From NCBI GenBank assembly GCA_031472005.1, contig PZJY01000002.1:3720001-3784000 (forward strand): a DNA stretch of 64,000 nucleotides, read 5' to 3'. Positions 51,301 through 62,622 of this stretch are shown here, one piece after another. The translations under genes and the position numbers were made by a program. Under the pieces are notes generated by a model that was given only the letters and a program-made list of their open reading frames with translations, had not been told where the DNA came from and ran no database searches. Within the stretch, counting starts at the first letter, position 1; every line of letters starts with the position of its first letter. This stretch comes from Tetracladium setigerum. Lineage: Eukaryota > Ascomycota > Leotiomycetes > Helotiales.

Positions 51301-54300
51301 GATGGATCATGGAGTCCATAGACTAGACTAATACCAGACTTGCCCCTCTACGGAGTACCGTCCTACTTATGGAGCAATCCCATTTCCACCCTCCCAGGCT
51401 TCCTTCGCCCCTCCCCCTCCGGCACTTCCGCCATCCAATCGTTCGTGCTACGGAAAACCCAGTAGCCAGGACTCGGGTCACCGTTTGGAGAGGGGCCTGG
51501 CCTCGTCTCGGGGGCTTCCATAGAAAATGTTCGCCTTGTTCTTTGTGCTTGGCGAGGGAGGGGTGTGTGTGTCTGTGTGGTTTGGAAATTTTTGTGAATT
51601 TATGTTATGAATGTGTGAAAGTATTTGTGAAGATTGGTGGAGATGTTTTCGGGGTGTACCGGAGGGACGGGTATGGTATGGTATGATATGGAAAATTGCT
51701 TCATATTCTCATCTTCTCTCATCGCATCCTCATCTCATCACAATCAATAATCTCTTCGGTACAGTGGAAGTCTAGTACGTACCTGAGGCGGACGAATCCG
51801 TCGCTATTCTTGACCGCCGGTATGGGAATACAGTCAGTCATGCAAGGGATGATCCATCTTCCGAGTTTCCGCATGATTTCAGAATGTCAAGTCTACAGTA
51901 GTAAGTACAGTAGTAGTAGGGCATTCTGTGCCAGCGAGTTGTCCCACTTCCCACGTCCCCCACTACCTGCCTCCATGTCTAGCGGTCAGTAGCCAGTCTA
52001 CAGTCTGTGTATGTCTGTCTTCCAATCCCTCCCCAAAGCTACTGTTAAAGTAACACAAAAAGGAAGGAGCAGAAAGAAAGGAAAAAGAGCATAAACACAA
52101 GAGATGAGAGAGACGAGAATAACAACGTTTGATACTCCGTACCCAGCGCTCCGGAGGAACGGGCCTTGCCGCAACCGTTACCGTTAGTTAATTACTATTA
52201 CTCTACTGCCTTTGGTTGGTTGGATTTTATGACAGATGGAAATATAGTCAAACAGTGTTTGACTCGTCTGTTGCATGAATTTTCTTATACGAAAATAATG
52301 TGTTGCTTTTGTGCCCCTCCAATGATTGAGTTCCCAGTTGGGTAGAGAGTCAGAGTCATGTAATCATGTTTTGTAAGCATTATTGTCGCTTTACTCTTCC
52401 TAGTTTTGTTCTCGTTTTTTGTCGTCGACGTCGTCGTCTCGAGTCTTGAGTTCTTTTTGTAAGTATAAAGTAATTGCTGTGTTTTTGTTTCAGCTCTGGA
52501 TTTCCGTCAATTACTATGCTTAGCATGAGGTGGTGGAGTTTGGAGGAGCTAGGTACTGTAAGTGTACGGTATTTGATGACTTGATGGCTTGATGACTTGA
52601 CAGCCCTTCCTTTGTATGCTTGTTTATACACGTATACCCACCTTACTGCCGATATATGATGTATGCATCATTTTGCAACGTGGTTGACACTTGGAAAGGG
52701 CATACCTACTCTTTAATTCCAGACGTCTTCTACATCCTCATTGTAAGTCATAGTATGTAAAAGATCACGCATCGTGCGAGAGAGAAGAGATATATTACAA
52801 TACAACACAGTGGAGTTTCCCTATATAATGCAAATAAAATGCAGAAACATCTTGTGCGAGTGCGGAAGTCGTACTGATTACAGTAGGTAGTACTACAGCA
52901 CAATCTGTACAGAACAAGACAGGGATTATAAGAGGGAAGCAAGCAAGAACGTAGGATCTTACTTGAGGTACCTAGATACGTAGTACAAAAATGATTTGAA
53001 TTTTTTGGGAGGGGTGGTTTCCTGATATTATGTCGTATAACATTTGGAATCATACAGTAGAGCAATAGTCCGAATACTTCACAATTCATTTCCCCATCTT
53101 CTGCCCTAGTCTCCCCTCCTGCCATAGAAACAGCAGAGTGGTATATAGGGGTAATATATATATATAAAATATCGAGGGAAAACAAAAAGAATTTTAAAAA
53201 CTTTTATAAAGATCCAGGTGTAGATCCGACAATTCCTCATACCCTGCTATCTGCGGCACGACCTGCCTACTCTCTCTCTCTGTCCACGTCTAAATGTTGC
53301 GTATAAAACTCTTACGAGTCGAGATATTATCAACTCACAGATTCAAGAGAGAGAACTTGAAAGACATAATTAATTAGCATAGCTTTCATTTTCCTTAGCC
53401 TATCTTTTAATCTCCCATAAGACAGTTGCCGCCACACTAGAGAAAGGCTTCGGGGAGGAAATTAACAAATCCTGTTGAAGTTTTATCTTTAAGCAATTTC
53501 AACATTTCTCTAACCTTTCAATTTTGCTTTATCCGCTCAAGACGCCGCCTCAGACGCCGCCCTGAAGTAGTAGGTTTTCCCATTCACAGTTGGCTCTAGA
53601 ATTCCTCATTCCTTGGTTGGAGACGTAAAGAATCTTTTTATAGGGGCACTGCTGTTACATTTTACGAACTATCCCCTATTAAGCGATCGCACTGAGGACC
53701 ACAACATCAAATCACCAGCGAATGCGGTTTGGTTTTGTGTGCTGGCGACTTTCTGATTGATTTCATTGATCTGTTCGATCTCGATACAAATCTAAGGATG
53801 CTTGGCATCAGATAGTGGAATAGGGGAAAAGGGTGAAAGAAGTCAAAGACGGGAAGAGAATGATTGATTTTTGATCCTGATTTCGATCTAGAAAATTTAA
53901 AAACTGAAATACCGCTATCACTCGCTACCTAGTGATCTAAGATCTAAACGGTAGTCCCATGCTATGCTATGTATGTATGTATATATGCATGCATGTATGA
54001 ATGCATGAGCGAACGCTTTCAGACTCGGGTATATATGCCAGCCATCTTTCCCCAACTCTCTTCCACCACCTCTCTCATTCTTGCTGCTTTCCATCCGCCA
54101 ATCTTATCATCCACCAACCGATCTATAATCTATCCATCTATCAAACTGGAAGAATACCACCAAAGAAAAAAGTCCTTCATGCATCCAGTAAGCTTGAGCA
54201 ACCAACTCCGCCAACCAGGCACCCAATGAACGCAAACCACAACGTCAAAGCCTGCTGATGAAATGAAAAGAAATAACGGTGAAATTGAGCTCCATTAGAT

Positions 54301-54530
54301 AGAGAGCCAGGTGCAGTTGAAGTTGATGAGATTGATTGAAATGAACTTTTTCTCATTCTCCGGAGACGACAAGCAAGCCTTTCTTCTTCCTTTCTTTTTT
54401 TTTTGGCGAATTGCTGTTCCTTGTTTCGCTCATTCAATCCAAAGTTGAAATCGATTTGTCCCTTCGCCGAAGAAAGAAAAAGGGAGAATCGAATTCTCAC
54501 CGCTCGCAGCCCAGTTCCCATTCACAGGTC
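45333..54530. other. Intergenic, 9.2 kb, gene-free
   Basis: The longest gene-free stretch in the window. It holds (TTG)n at 45838-45854, an inverted repeat CGAATTCTC...GAGAATTCG at 45623-45645 and pyrimidine-rich tracts at about 48990-49110. TACTCCGTA/TACGGAGTA occurs at 47519, 49819, 50332, 51349 and 52133, and many TACAGTA motifs are present (for example 47968-47986 and 51893-51913). Open frames up to 234 codons (48783-49487) follow the base-composition skew and have no family motif. Noncoding transcripts are possible but cannot be shown from sequence. Confidence 0.45.
49575..49600. repeat. GTCAG-rich minisatellite
   Basis: Imperfect tandem GTCAG/GTCAGGTCAG units, continuing as AGGGGTCAGGTCGGTCAC to about 49618. 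The CAGGTC core matches the minisatellite at 32870-32899. Confidence 0.75.
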
Positions 54531-57500
54531 TCAAGATTCAATCACTTCCGTAGCAGCACTGGCAGCAGTTGTAGTGACAAGACCAGTCGTTGAAGTCACC
54601 TCATCAGCAGGGCTGGGGACCACATCAGGTTCCGAAATACCCTCAGCGGGTTCCGAAATATTCTCCTGGGCAGGAAGTTCAGAAACCTGATCCCCGTCCA
54701 TTGTTCCATCAAGCTCGCCAAAAACACCAGCCTCTTTACCATCATGAGTCCCGTCAGCTGCAGGGTTTGAAACCACGTCAGTCGAAGGAAAGTCGGGAGT
54801 CACAGGCTCACAAACCCAATATCGATCACCGAGACGTTGTTCGATATGTTCTAATTCATAGCCGATGCCCTGGGCGTTGTTGTTGTTTTGGATGAGGAAG
54901 CGCATTCGTGCTACCACTGTGATGAATATGTTAGTTGATGTATTAATTGTCTTCCAAATAGAAGGGGAAAAAAGAAAGGAAGAAGTAACAGGTGGAAAGA
55001 ACAGGAGAAGGGTAAGAAGTAGGAAACGAAAATAAACTACTCACAATCCAGCAACGCCTTCCTCGGAAAAACAGTATGATTCCAACCCTGATATTCCTCT
55101 TCCTCAAACAACCATCCCTCATCCAGGAACCACACACACTGGTCGACCAACAAATTTCTCAGCGGACACTTATCCCTCTCTTTCCCCCCTCGCTTCTCTC
55201 ATCAAAATCCCACTCCTTAGTATTTTCATACACCCACGGAACCATCCCCGTCTCAACAACACCCGTCTTCTTTCGACTATTTTCAATACCAATAATGCAG
55301 TCGTTTTGCAAAGCGTAGATTCCAAGACGCGAGGCGAGCACCCAGAGTTCGATGAGCGTACTTGGTGTGTCTGAGGGCTTAAGGTGAGAGAGGTAAAGCC
55401 AGTTTACGAGGCCTTCGATTGTGGTTGGTGTGATGGGGCCCAAGGTTGTGGTGTCAAGATGGATTTTTCGGGGCTGAGGTTTTGGTGGGAGTTGAATTCT
55501 TACTTCCACAGTGATATTGTTCCATTCATAGAGGTTGGAGCCAGGAAGAGTGTTGGCGGTTTGGAAAAGAGCTAGATCACCTGGGCCGGCGATGACGCGG
55601 TGGAAGTCGAACTCATTGTTGTAGTTGTGTACTTTGATACCGTGGGTTTTCGTGATCGCTGGTGATAGTTGTGGGCTGGATGGAGAAGAGGAACTGAGGT
55701 CGAGGGAGGCAAGCAGAGTGCGGAAGTAGGGTGAAAAGTGTGAAAGGAGGGAATGATGAACTGTAAAGGCTTGGGATTGTGTGGTGTCTGTGGCGGGGAT
55801 GATGAGCTGGAAATAAACTGTCAGTAATAGCTCCTACAAGCAGTTTGCTTGTGATGGGATCATGGGAAAAGTAGAAGAAGGAACTGGGATCAAAGAAGCG
55901 ATTAAAAAGTCGAAGAAAGAGATTCGTAGGGCAATGAGATAGAACATACCTCGACAATATCGGCAGGTTCTCCTCCCATGGGTCCCAGAAGTAAGCTGCG
56001 AATAGACCTTCAGAGAAACGAGGATGTTAGATTTGTTTTACACCAGTATGGTATAATAAGAAAGGGAGAGACTAGGGAGACTAACTGTTGACGTTGACGC
56101 TCCCCTTGAGAAGAGGTAGCAGAGACTGCAGAAGCAGGAGATAATGCTTGCTGTTGAACATCTGCAAACAGTCCTGGCAAAGAAAGAGTGAGACCACCAG
56201 AAACGCGGCGATTGTCGATCTGACTTTGGTTTTGATATGGATCACCCATCGTTAATCCTGGTGGAACCATAAGTCCAAGGCCATTAGCAACACCACCGAA
56301 GGGGGTGTTGAACTGATTGGAATCCGAAATAGGTACAGGCACTACCATTGGCGTTGCATCAGGGAACGGGGCAGAATCATGATGACAGTTGAGGCTGTCT
56401 GTATCTGGAATTAAACCAGAAGCAGCAGAGGGCAGAGGGCCCAAGTCGTGACCATTATTGAGCTGATTATGGTGCATATCCGCCGTAATCATTCCTTGAT
56501 CAAGGCCAAGAATAGGAAGAGGAATAGCACTGGAGTCCGGGCCGTCATTGACATTAGGTTGATGCATATCTGCTACCATTTTCAATTCTTCAACACCACC
56601 AACAACCGGGAGAAGAAGAGGACCAGAACCATGGCCCTCACTGTTATTGAGCTGATGGGTTTGATCCAATTCTGGACCATCACCCAAGACAAGAGCAGGA
56701 AATTGACTAGAGCCATGACCGTGACCTTGATCATTCTCAGAGATATGGATCGGCTGCGCATCTGTAGCCAGCGTAGTTCCATAATTCCCACCAGGATCAG
56801 CATTCGCAAGATCAACCGAAGCAGGGCGATCTATAGCCATTGTAGAATTACCAGAAACGGCTGCACCCGGGTATGAAGCACGTCGATAATCGATCTGATT
56901 CCGACCTTGATGCATATCAACCATCAATGCAGGCACAGGGCCAAGCCCGTGAAGAGGAGCAGCGTCGTAACCATGATTTTGACCGTTCATTGACAGTGGA
57001 AATTGAGGCATGAAACCTTGAGGCGGCTGCAAATATGGCTGTGGAAATCGCTGTGAGCGTGGATCCTGGTGTTGAGGGTGAGTAGGTGGGAAGTTGTACA
57101 TTGGCGATTGTCCTGGACTAGGTGGTGGATACTGAGCTGCCATGTCTGGATAGGCGTGATATGCGTGATGAGTTTGATGAACTTGACGGTCTTGATTAGC
57201 TTGATAGGTTCCATGAACTTGATTGTTTTGAATGTGTCCCATACCTTGCGAGCCATGAGGCGGAGGAACAAAGAGAGGTACTGGTGGAAGCTGAGCAGGA
57301 GGATAACCACCGCGAGAATCCCGGTCACTGAGATACCTCAAACCCCGCTGAACTTCTTGCGGAAAGATAGAGATCTGATCAGCAGGCATTGGTGGGAGTA
57401 GATTAGGAGGCGGATGAGGATAATTGTGCTGCATATTGATGTTCCAAGACGGGTGGTAGATGGGTTGATTGAAAGGTACAGTTCGAGGTGGTTGTGGATT

Positions 57501-57661
57501 GCGAAGACTGGGCCGAGGGCGTGGGGCTTGAGGAAGACGATGTGGTCGAGAAGGCTGACTGTTGTTGTTAGGTATTGGGGTAGGCTTTTGTCCTTGTTGT
57601 GAGAATCTTCAGGTTGGGTAGTTGGAGTTGCCTTGGACTTATTGGATTTATTCTTTGGCAT
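54531..57661 (-). CDS. BTB/POZ domain protein with long repetitive disordered N-terminus
   Basis: BTB/POZ proteins mediate dimerisation or act as Cul3 adaptors; the role here is unknown. Exons on the minus strand are 57661-56086, 56007-55950, 55806-55045 and 54916-54531. The first ~525 residues are rich in Pro, Gln, His, Asn and Gly, with several imperfect ~30-residue repeats (ending ADMHQ, ADMHH and VDMHQ). The BTB core starts at EPADIVE then LIIPATD, AFTVHHSLLSHFSPYFRTLL, and ends with GLVNWLYLSHL and LWVLASRLGIYALQND, the fungal BTB arrangement. The C-terminal ~100 residues are Thr/Ser/Glu/Pro-rich. The frame breaks near 57588 (AAAA) and 55190 (GGGGGG); one added base at each gives 927 aa with exact phases. 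Before that correction the gene would look like three pieces. Confidence 0.8.
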
Positions 57662-58341
57662 TTTGTTGTCCGGGCTTTAAATAATAATCAAAAGCAACCT
57701 GACGAGAAGGCTGTGGGGATTCAGAAGACAATATAGATTACGAGGATGACTTAGATCGGGAAGTTGCCTGAGGCCGGTGAGACGACAGAAGTCATAAGAA
57801 GAAGCTGAAAGGAGATCTGTTGAAAGAATGTGAAGAGGAAGAAGCCAGTAAAAAATAGCTGAGTCTAGCACTGTCAATAGTAACGTATTGTTTCGAATGA
57901 CAAAGGGATGGAAGCAAATAATTTTATGAGATACTGCGGCAGAAGTTAAAATCAATGGCACCGCAGAGCTTTTTCCCATTGTTATGCACGTCGTGTAAGA
58001 AAGAAGGAGGCAGCGAGAAACAAAGTTGATTAAAACTATCTGCAAAGCTGTGATGTTCACACTAGAATTTAGAGCAGTCTGGATCACACCCTCTCGCAAG
58101 CGAAGCACTGGTATCATAGAGTATCACCCAACTTTTAAATAACCAGTTTTACCATAGCAACAAATAGCCAGCCTTAAAAACGAAGAGAGATGATTGAAAC
58201 CCTGTATCAACCATTATCGACTTCCACCAAAGCACTCCACTTAGGCGTCAAGCAAGACGGATACGAATGGAGTTTCTAAAATCAGATGCCTCAGTGACAA
58301 GAGACCAAATACTTTCAATCAAACTTCATCCCATGTAATGG
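57662..58341. other. Intergenic, 0.7 kb
   Basis: Promoter of the BTB gene and 3' flank of the GH16 gene. No other feature is seen. Confidence 0.5.
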
Positions 58342-59625
58342 TCAAAGAAAAAGGGCCGCAACAATCGAAAGCAACATCATGACCTCCAATAGCCCCAACA
58401 GAGAAAGTTGAAGTTTGGCCGCTCCGCTCTTCCTAAAGTAGATCTGCCCTTGTACCATAGATGGATTGTCGGTGAAGAAGAGACCTTGAGCTGCCGATTG
58501 ATTGTTGATCATCACGCCAGGGTCTGGAGCATTGTTTTGATCTGGAATGGCGCAGAAAGCATCTTGAACACTCTTATCGTTACAGGCCGAGCCATATCGT
58601 TTTGCTCGGTCGGTATTGGATGAATTGAAGTATGCTTTGACGTACGCAACGACCATTACTGCATCTTCTGTTGGAGGTCCTGCGGTCCAATATGGATTGC
58701 CATTGCTCCAGTGCGTCAAGACCATATGACCCGGCGAAGAAGCCGTAGAAGTGGTATTCATGATCGCGAGAACTTCTCCATCTGCAAAGAAGACAACCTT
58801 GCCAGGTACAAAATCGATTCTGTATTCGTGGAATGCGGTTGAAGGATCGAAGGTAAGATTCGCAAGGACATAGTTGTTGGGACCTCTTTCACTAAATCCT
58901 TGCATCGCGGATCTTGGTGTTTGTAGGACCAAGTTAACAGGAAATATTTTCTTTTCGAAGTCGTATTGCGCAGACAGGAATTCCATGTCAATTTCTTGGC
59001 TATCGTTAAAGTACTAAACGAATGTTAACTGCAGTAGCATGGGGAGCAACAAATTAACATACCCAGAAGAATGCAGAACATGTGCCTTTCACAGCGGAAA
59101 GTTTGAGAGATGCGCGATAGGAACCCCAGAGCAGATCCGAACGAATCGAGTCCAGTTGTGCAAGCTGAACATACCCATCCGGAGGAATACCGCCTCGGAC
59201 GGTGAGCCTGACGCCTGGATCTCCACCAAGGACGCCAGGTCCACTCCAATTGAAGTGATCGGGTATTGGATTGGAGGCGACGTTCGCAGCAGAGAATTTC
59301 ATGCTGGTACCAATACATTAGCTTTCAAATCCCTTGGAACAATGGAAGTGGAGCAGAATGAGATGATCACATACCCGTAAGGACCTCGACCAGCTTCGGG
59401 AGACTTGTTAAAGTTTTGACGCTGCCAATCGGTATCAAGAGCGACGTCGCGTATGTGGAGGAAGTCAGATTCGATCAGGTCGGTGAAAGTATATTGGCTA
59501 TCCAGAGCGGTGGAGTGGTAGCCACACTCACAAAGAGCGACGGCGGGCACGCAAAAGAAGCTTATCATGCAGAGGAGCATGAAGAAAGCAGGTGGGTTCG
59601 CTCCAGACAAATTGGCGGTAGGCAT
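58342..59625 (-). CDS. GH16 glucanase/transglycosylase-like, GPI-type
   Basis: Glycoside hydrolase family 16 protein acting on beta-glucans of the cell wall or extracellular matrix. Exons on the minus strand are 59625-59375, 59303-59063 and 59013-58342, giving 387 aa. The N-terminus has a hydrophobic signal segment (FFMLLCMISFFCVPAVALC). The catalytic motif E-x-D-x-E is intact as Glu171-Ile-Asp173-Met-Glu175, just after intron 2. Flanking beta-sandwich strands include FADGEVLAIM and HEYRIDFVPGKVVFF. N-glycosylation sequons such as NDS, NTT and NSS are present. The C-terminus ends in a hydrophobic tail after a small-residue patch (SGAAK), the layout of a GPI anchor signal. It may be a glucanase or a Crh-like transglycosylase; sequence alone does not decide. 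Confidence 0.92.
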
Positions 59626-60331
59626 TGCGGGCGAGACCTTGAGGATGGACTTCGCAGAGCGGACGATCGCACTCCTGTGAGATGGCGAAAACAGTTAGTT
59701 ACAGAATGAGACGGGACAGGATTTAATTGATGATCTTGGAATTGGAGATGGAAAGGAAAGTTCGACGGTGGAGTTGGGAATTTTGTGAGCTAGCCGATGG
59801 CAGGAAGGGACGAGCCGTTCCACGGAAGGTGTTTGTGGATAGATGGTTTGGGAACAACAACACCAAGAAAACAGCAAAACAAATGTATCAACTCACCACG
59901 CAAGGATTACTTGGAACGGCATCCATCGCATCAGGGTGCGGATGACCACGAATACAGCAGCAAGGACGAGGATAAGTCTGCCAGAAGTCCAGGCTCGAGT
60001 GACCGCGAAGCTTGGTGAAGAACGGCCCCTTGGACAAACTAAACCTGTACTGTCTGATTGTGTATTCTGGCGAGGGAAACTCTCGGTCTCGCTCGATAGT
60101 GATGGTGGTGAATGCATCTTGGAAGGTTATCTTCATTTCTCGGATTTGGGTGGATTCGTGGTGTGGTTGATGCTTTGGTGGTGAGATCGTAAGTGTTAGC
60201 GAGGAGAGTACAAGGGAAGAGAGGCAAAGTGGAAGTTCATATCCATATCATCGACACCGACACGGTTCATCTATCACCTTTAAACACTTTGTTCAACCTC
60301 ATCCTTCAAAAGTAAGAGACTGTTTCTTCTG
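59626..60331. other. Intergenic, 0.7 kb
   Basis: Divergent space between the GH16 gene and the small putative gene on the plus strand. No clear TATA element or coding region is seen. Confidence 0.45.
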
Positions 60332-60816
60332 ATGAAATTCTCGCTTTGCACAGTTCGCTCCTTGGACAACCTAGTAGGTATAGTTGAAAAATGTCTCACG
60401 CTTCCCTTCAAAAATCTCTCAAAATACTCAGATCGATGGAAGACAAATGGTAAAATCGGCTGAGAGGTCCAGGATCCAGCGAGTTTGTCAATTATTCAAA
60501 TAGATTGCTAACCAACAACTGAACAGAGCCGAAGAAATCAACAGCCTCAAGAGCTCCGCATACAAAGTCAACCACGGCCAAGGGCGCCACAAACAAGAAG
60601 AATCAGACAATTCTACAGCCGCTCGAATACCACTCTTGGCTAAAACTTGGTACATTATTGCCGAAGCACGGTGACTCCAAATTTTCGATCTTCCCTACGC
60701 AAGGCGTTGGCTTCGACTGGCTCGTATTTCATCTCGTCCCAACAGAATTTATAAATTCGGAAGTCGGCGCAATTGAATCGACGATCCCAGGCACAATTAT
60801 TCATGGGACGAGATGA
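60332..60816 (+). CDS. Putative small orphan gene, 135 aa
   Basis: Not recognised. Two exons, 60332-60449 and 60527-60816, are joined by a 77-bp intron with a good TGCTAAC branch site and a CAG acceptor; phases match and give 136 codons including stop. The protein begins MKFSLCTVRSLDNLVGIVEK. It has a Lys/Thr-rich middle and continues LKLGTLLPKHGDSKFSIF and VGFDWLVFHLVPTEF. The last ~30 codons and the stop lie inside a 22-bp-arm inverted repeat (60720-60825), so that insertion may have created the C-terminus. A second open frame in exon 2 (AEEINSLKSS...) is also plausible protein, but cannot be joined without making a stop. Confidence 0.35.
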
Positions 60817-60825
60817 AATACGAGC
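60720..60825. repeat. Inverted repeat, 22-bp perfect arms
   Basis: The left arm 60720-60741 and right arm 60804-60825 are exact reverse complements (GCTCGTATTTCATCTCGTCC plus CA), with a 62-base loop that itself holds GAATTTATAAATTC. Perfect arms suggest a recent origin: a small foldback/MITE-like element or an inverted duplication. Confidence 0.8.
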
Positions 60826-60841
60826 GACGTGAGGCGATATG

Positions 60842-61244
60842 TATATGTTGTTGTAGTGAGTCATTCTCTTAAGCAACGCTAGGATGATCGCCGCTCTCGG
60901 AAATTCAGGTAGGCCACCGACAATAACACGGAGCAGACGAGGACATCGAGCCAGCAGATACAATGGTACCAGCCCGGTGCTTAGGAACAGAGAGAGTCTG
61001 CTCAAAGGTCTTCCTTTGAAGTTGGAGAGTGGGATGCTTGGTGGAGTTTTCGTCCACCAAGGCGAAGTCTGGGTTGAGGCCTCCAACAGGATGGCTTCGA
61101 AGAGGATCGGGGTGGCTCAAGTCCCGATGACGAGCTTCAATGCCTCTGAGAAGGACGCTGGCCTGGTGGTGGTACTTGCAATGAGCACAAGCACCACCAG
61201 GCCAGGGAATATTTGAGGCTATATATATGTTGTTGTAGTGAGTC
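60842..61244. repeat. Direct repeat pair, 21 bp
   Basis: TATATGTTGTTGTAGTGAGT plus C occurs at 60842-60862 and again at 61224-61244. Both copies are preceded by a similar TGAGGC...TAT context, so the repeated block is about 30 bp. The interval is 382 bp. Confidence 0.8.
61159..61204. repeat. Inverted repeat, 13-bp perfect arms
   Basis: TGGCCTGGTGGTG at 61159-61171 is reverse-complementary to CACCACCAGGCCA at 61192-61204, with a 20-base loop. It forms a strong GC-rich stem-loop. Confidence 0.8.
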
Positions 61245-61740
61245 CAGGCGAGACAATCATGCCGAGTAGTAGACGGCGGTACAGGACAACAACATAGAGC
61301 AAAGGACATTTCGCTGGAATGGAGGGACAGAGTCGGCTCAATCTCCAGGCTGACAGCAAGTCTTTTTCAAAGGGCTTGTTACAGCCAGGCAAGGGTTAAA
61401 CGAAGCAAAACAGAAACAGAGCAAGGCGGTAGAGCAGTAAAGAAGGAGGAACCAACTCAAAAAGCATGAATCAGACAAAGCCTTCAACACAGCTTCTTGA
61501 TATTGGCTATGTCGACTGAGTTCGATATACTCCAATATGAGGAACTACGCAGATCTGGCCTGGTGTCATTTTGTTTGAGTTGCTGTGCAACAGATCCACA
61601 AGGTTCGGGTCTAAATTTGGAATCGCCCTCGCTTCGACTCTGTGCTGAAGAATCTCGACTCTGTGCCCAGGGGAACTTGGAATTTCTTCGTCATTTTCCA
61701 TTTGGTGAAATAATGAATGGTTTCGGTAGATGATTGAGGT

Positions 61741-61762
61741 GGTGCCTGTCGCAGGAGGCACC
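61741..61762. repeat. Short hairpin GGTGCCT...AGGCACC
   Basis: Seven-base perfect arms with an eight-base loop (GTCGCAGG). It is one of several stem-loops clustered in 60.7-61.8 kb. Confidence 0.7.
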
Positions 61763-62622
61763 TGATATTGTCTCGAAGAGTTCGTTCAAGATGGCTCATC
61801 TGCCAGAGACTTGGCTTCTTGCGCCTGAGCTCAGATTAAGCGAGGTGTCTTGGATCAGATGAGCGGCATGATTAAGCAACAGCTTGTTGGGTGTACCGGG
61901 ATTGGTGATCTTGCGAGCAAGGCTCTAAATGCCATCGCAGACAGGAGCTCCAGGATGAATGCCCCGACCAATCTCATTGGTGATAAGGCGCAAGGTTTGC
62001 CGAGATACCAGTCTATTTTTGAGAATAGAAGCCTCGAAATGAGAACCAATAGGTCTGCTTCGCCAGGGAGAAGTGCAGCCATTGGGAAGGATCTGAAGAG
62101 CCATGATCCCATACCTGTTGCCACAAGCACGTTGATTGTTGTTGTGTATAACCAGTCAGGCAGACTATTTGGCTTCAAGATTGGGAGGCTAGGCGGTTGA
62201 CAGGTAAGCAGACGAGGAGTAGCTTTGATCCATTGGTATCGGGACTTAGTGACGCTAGGTTGAAAAGCTGTCGCTGATATCGAAAATTGAACTTGGGCAA
62301 GAGATGAGCATATGTTTTTACTTCTATTGGCAAGAAAAGACTTACAATTATCGCGGTCGAAGAATATGGCATCATCTCGATCTGCAGATATGGCCACAGC
62401 GTAACACAAAGAGGGATTCCAAAGGAGATCGATTGCCATCCTCAACTCAACAACTTCGCGCCATATCAGCAGAGGAGAGGAGCTGGAAACAATCAAGAGC
62501 AGAGACTAGGATCTGTTAGCAATGTCTCTTGCATTCACAGCATTGAGTGCGTGTCAATATACCGTTTTTACCACTGTTGCATTGTGTACTTGCGTTCCTC
62601 GCCACCAATCTCCGACTCAGTG

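Larger units (their letters stand above)
60817..62622. other. Repeat-rich region without a defendable gene
   Basis: This 1.8-kb stretch holds three small repeat structures (listed separately) and open frames on both strands. The longest are 61855-62496 on the minus strand (213 codons) and 61850-62200 on the plus strand (116 codons); they overlap in antisense and neither shows a known domain. A minus-strand segment ending IFFDRDN is followed by a good GTAAGT donor near 62343, so an unresolved exon is possible. It may be remnants of orphan genes or of mobile DNA. Confidence 0.4.

Noticed and set aside
61855..62496. 213-codon minus-strand open frame and its plus-strand counterpart
   Set aside because: Both strands are open and neither shows a known domain. 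A single exon ending near 62343 is possible but cannot be joined to anything with confidence.
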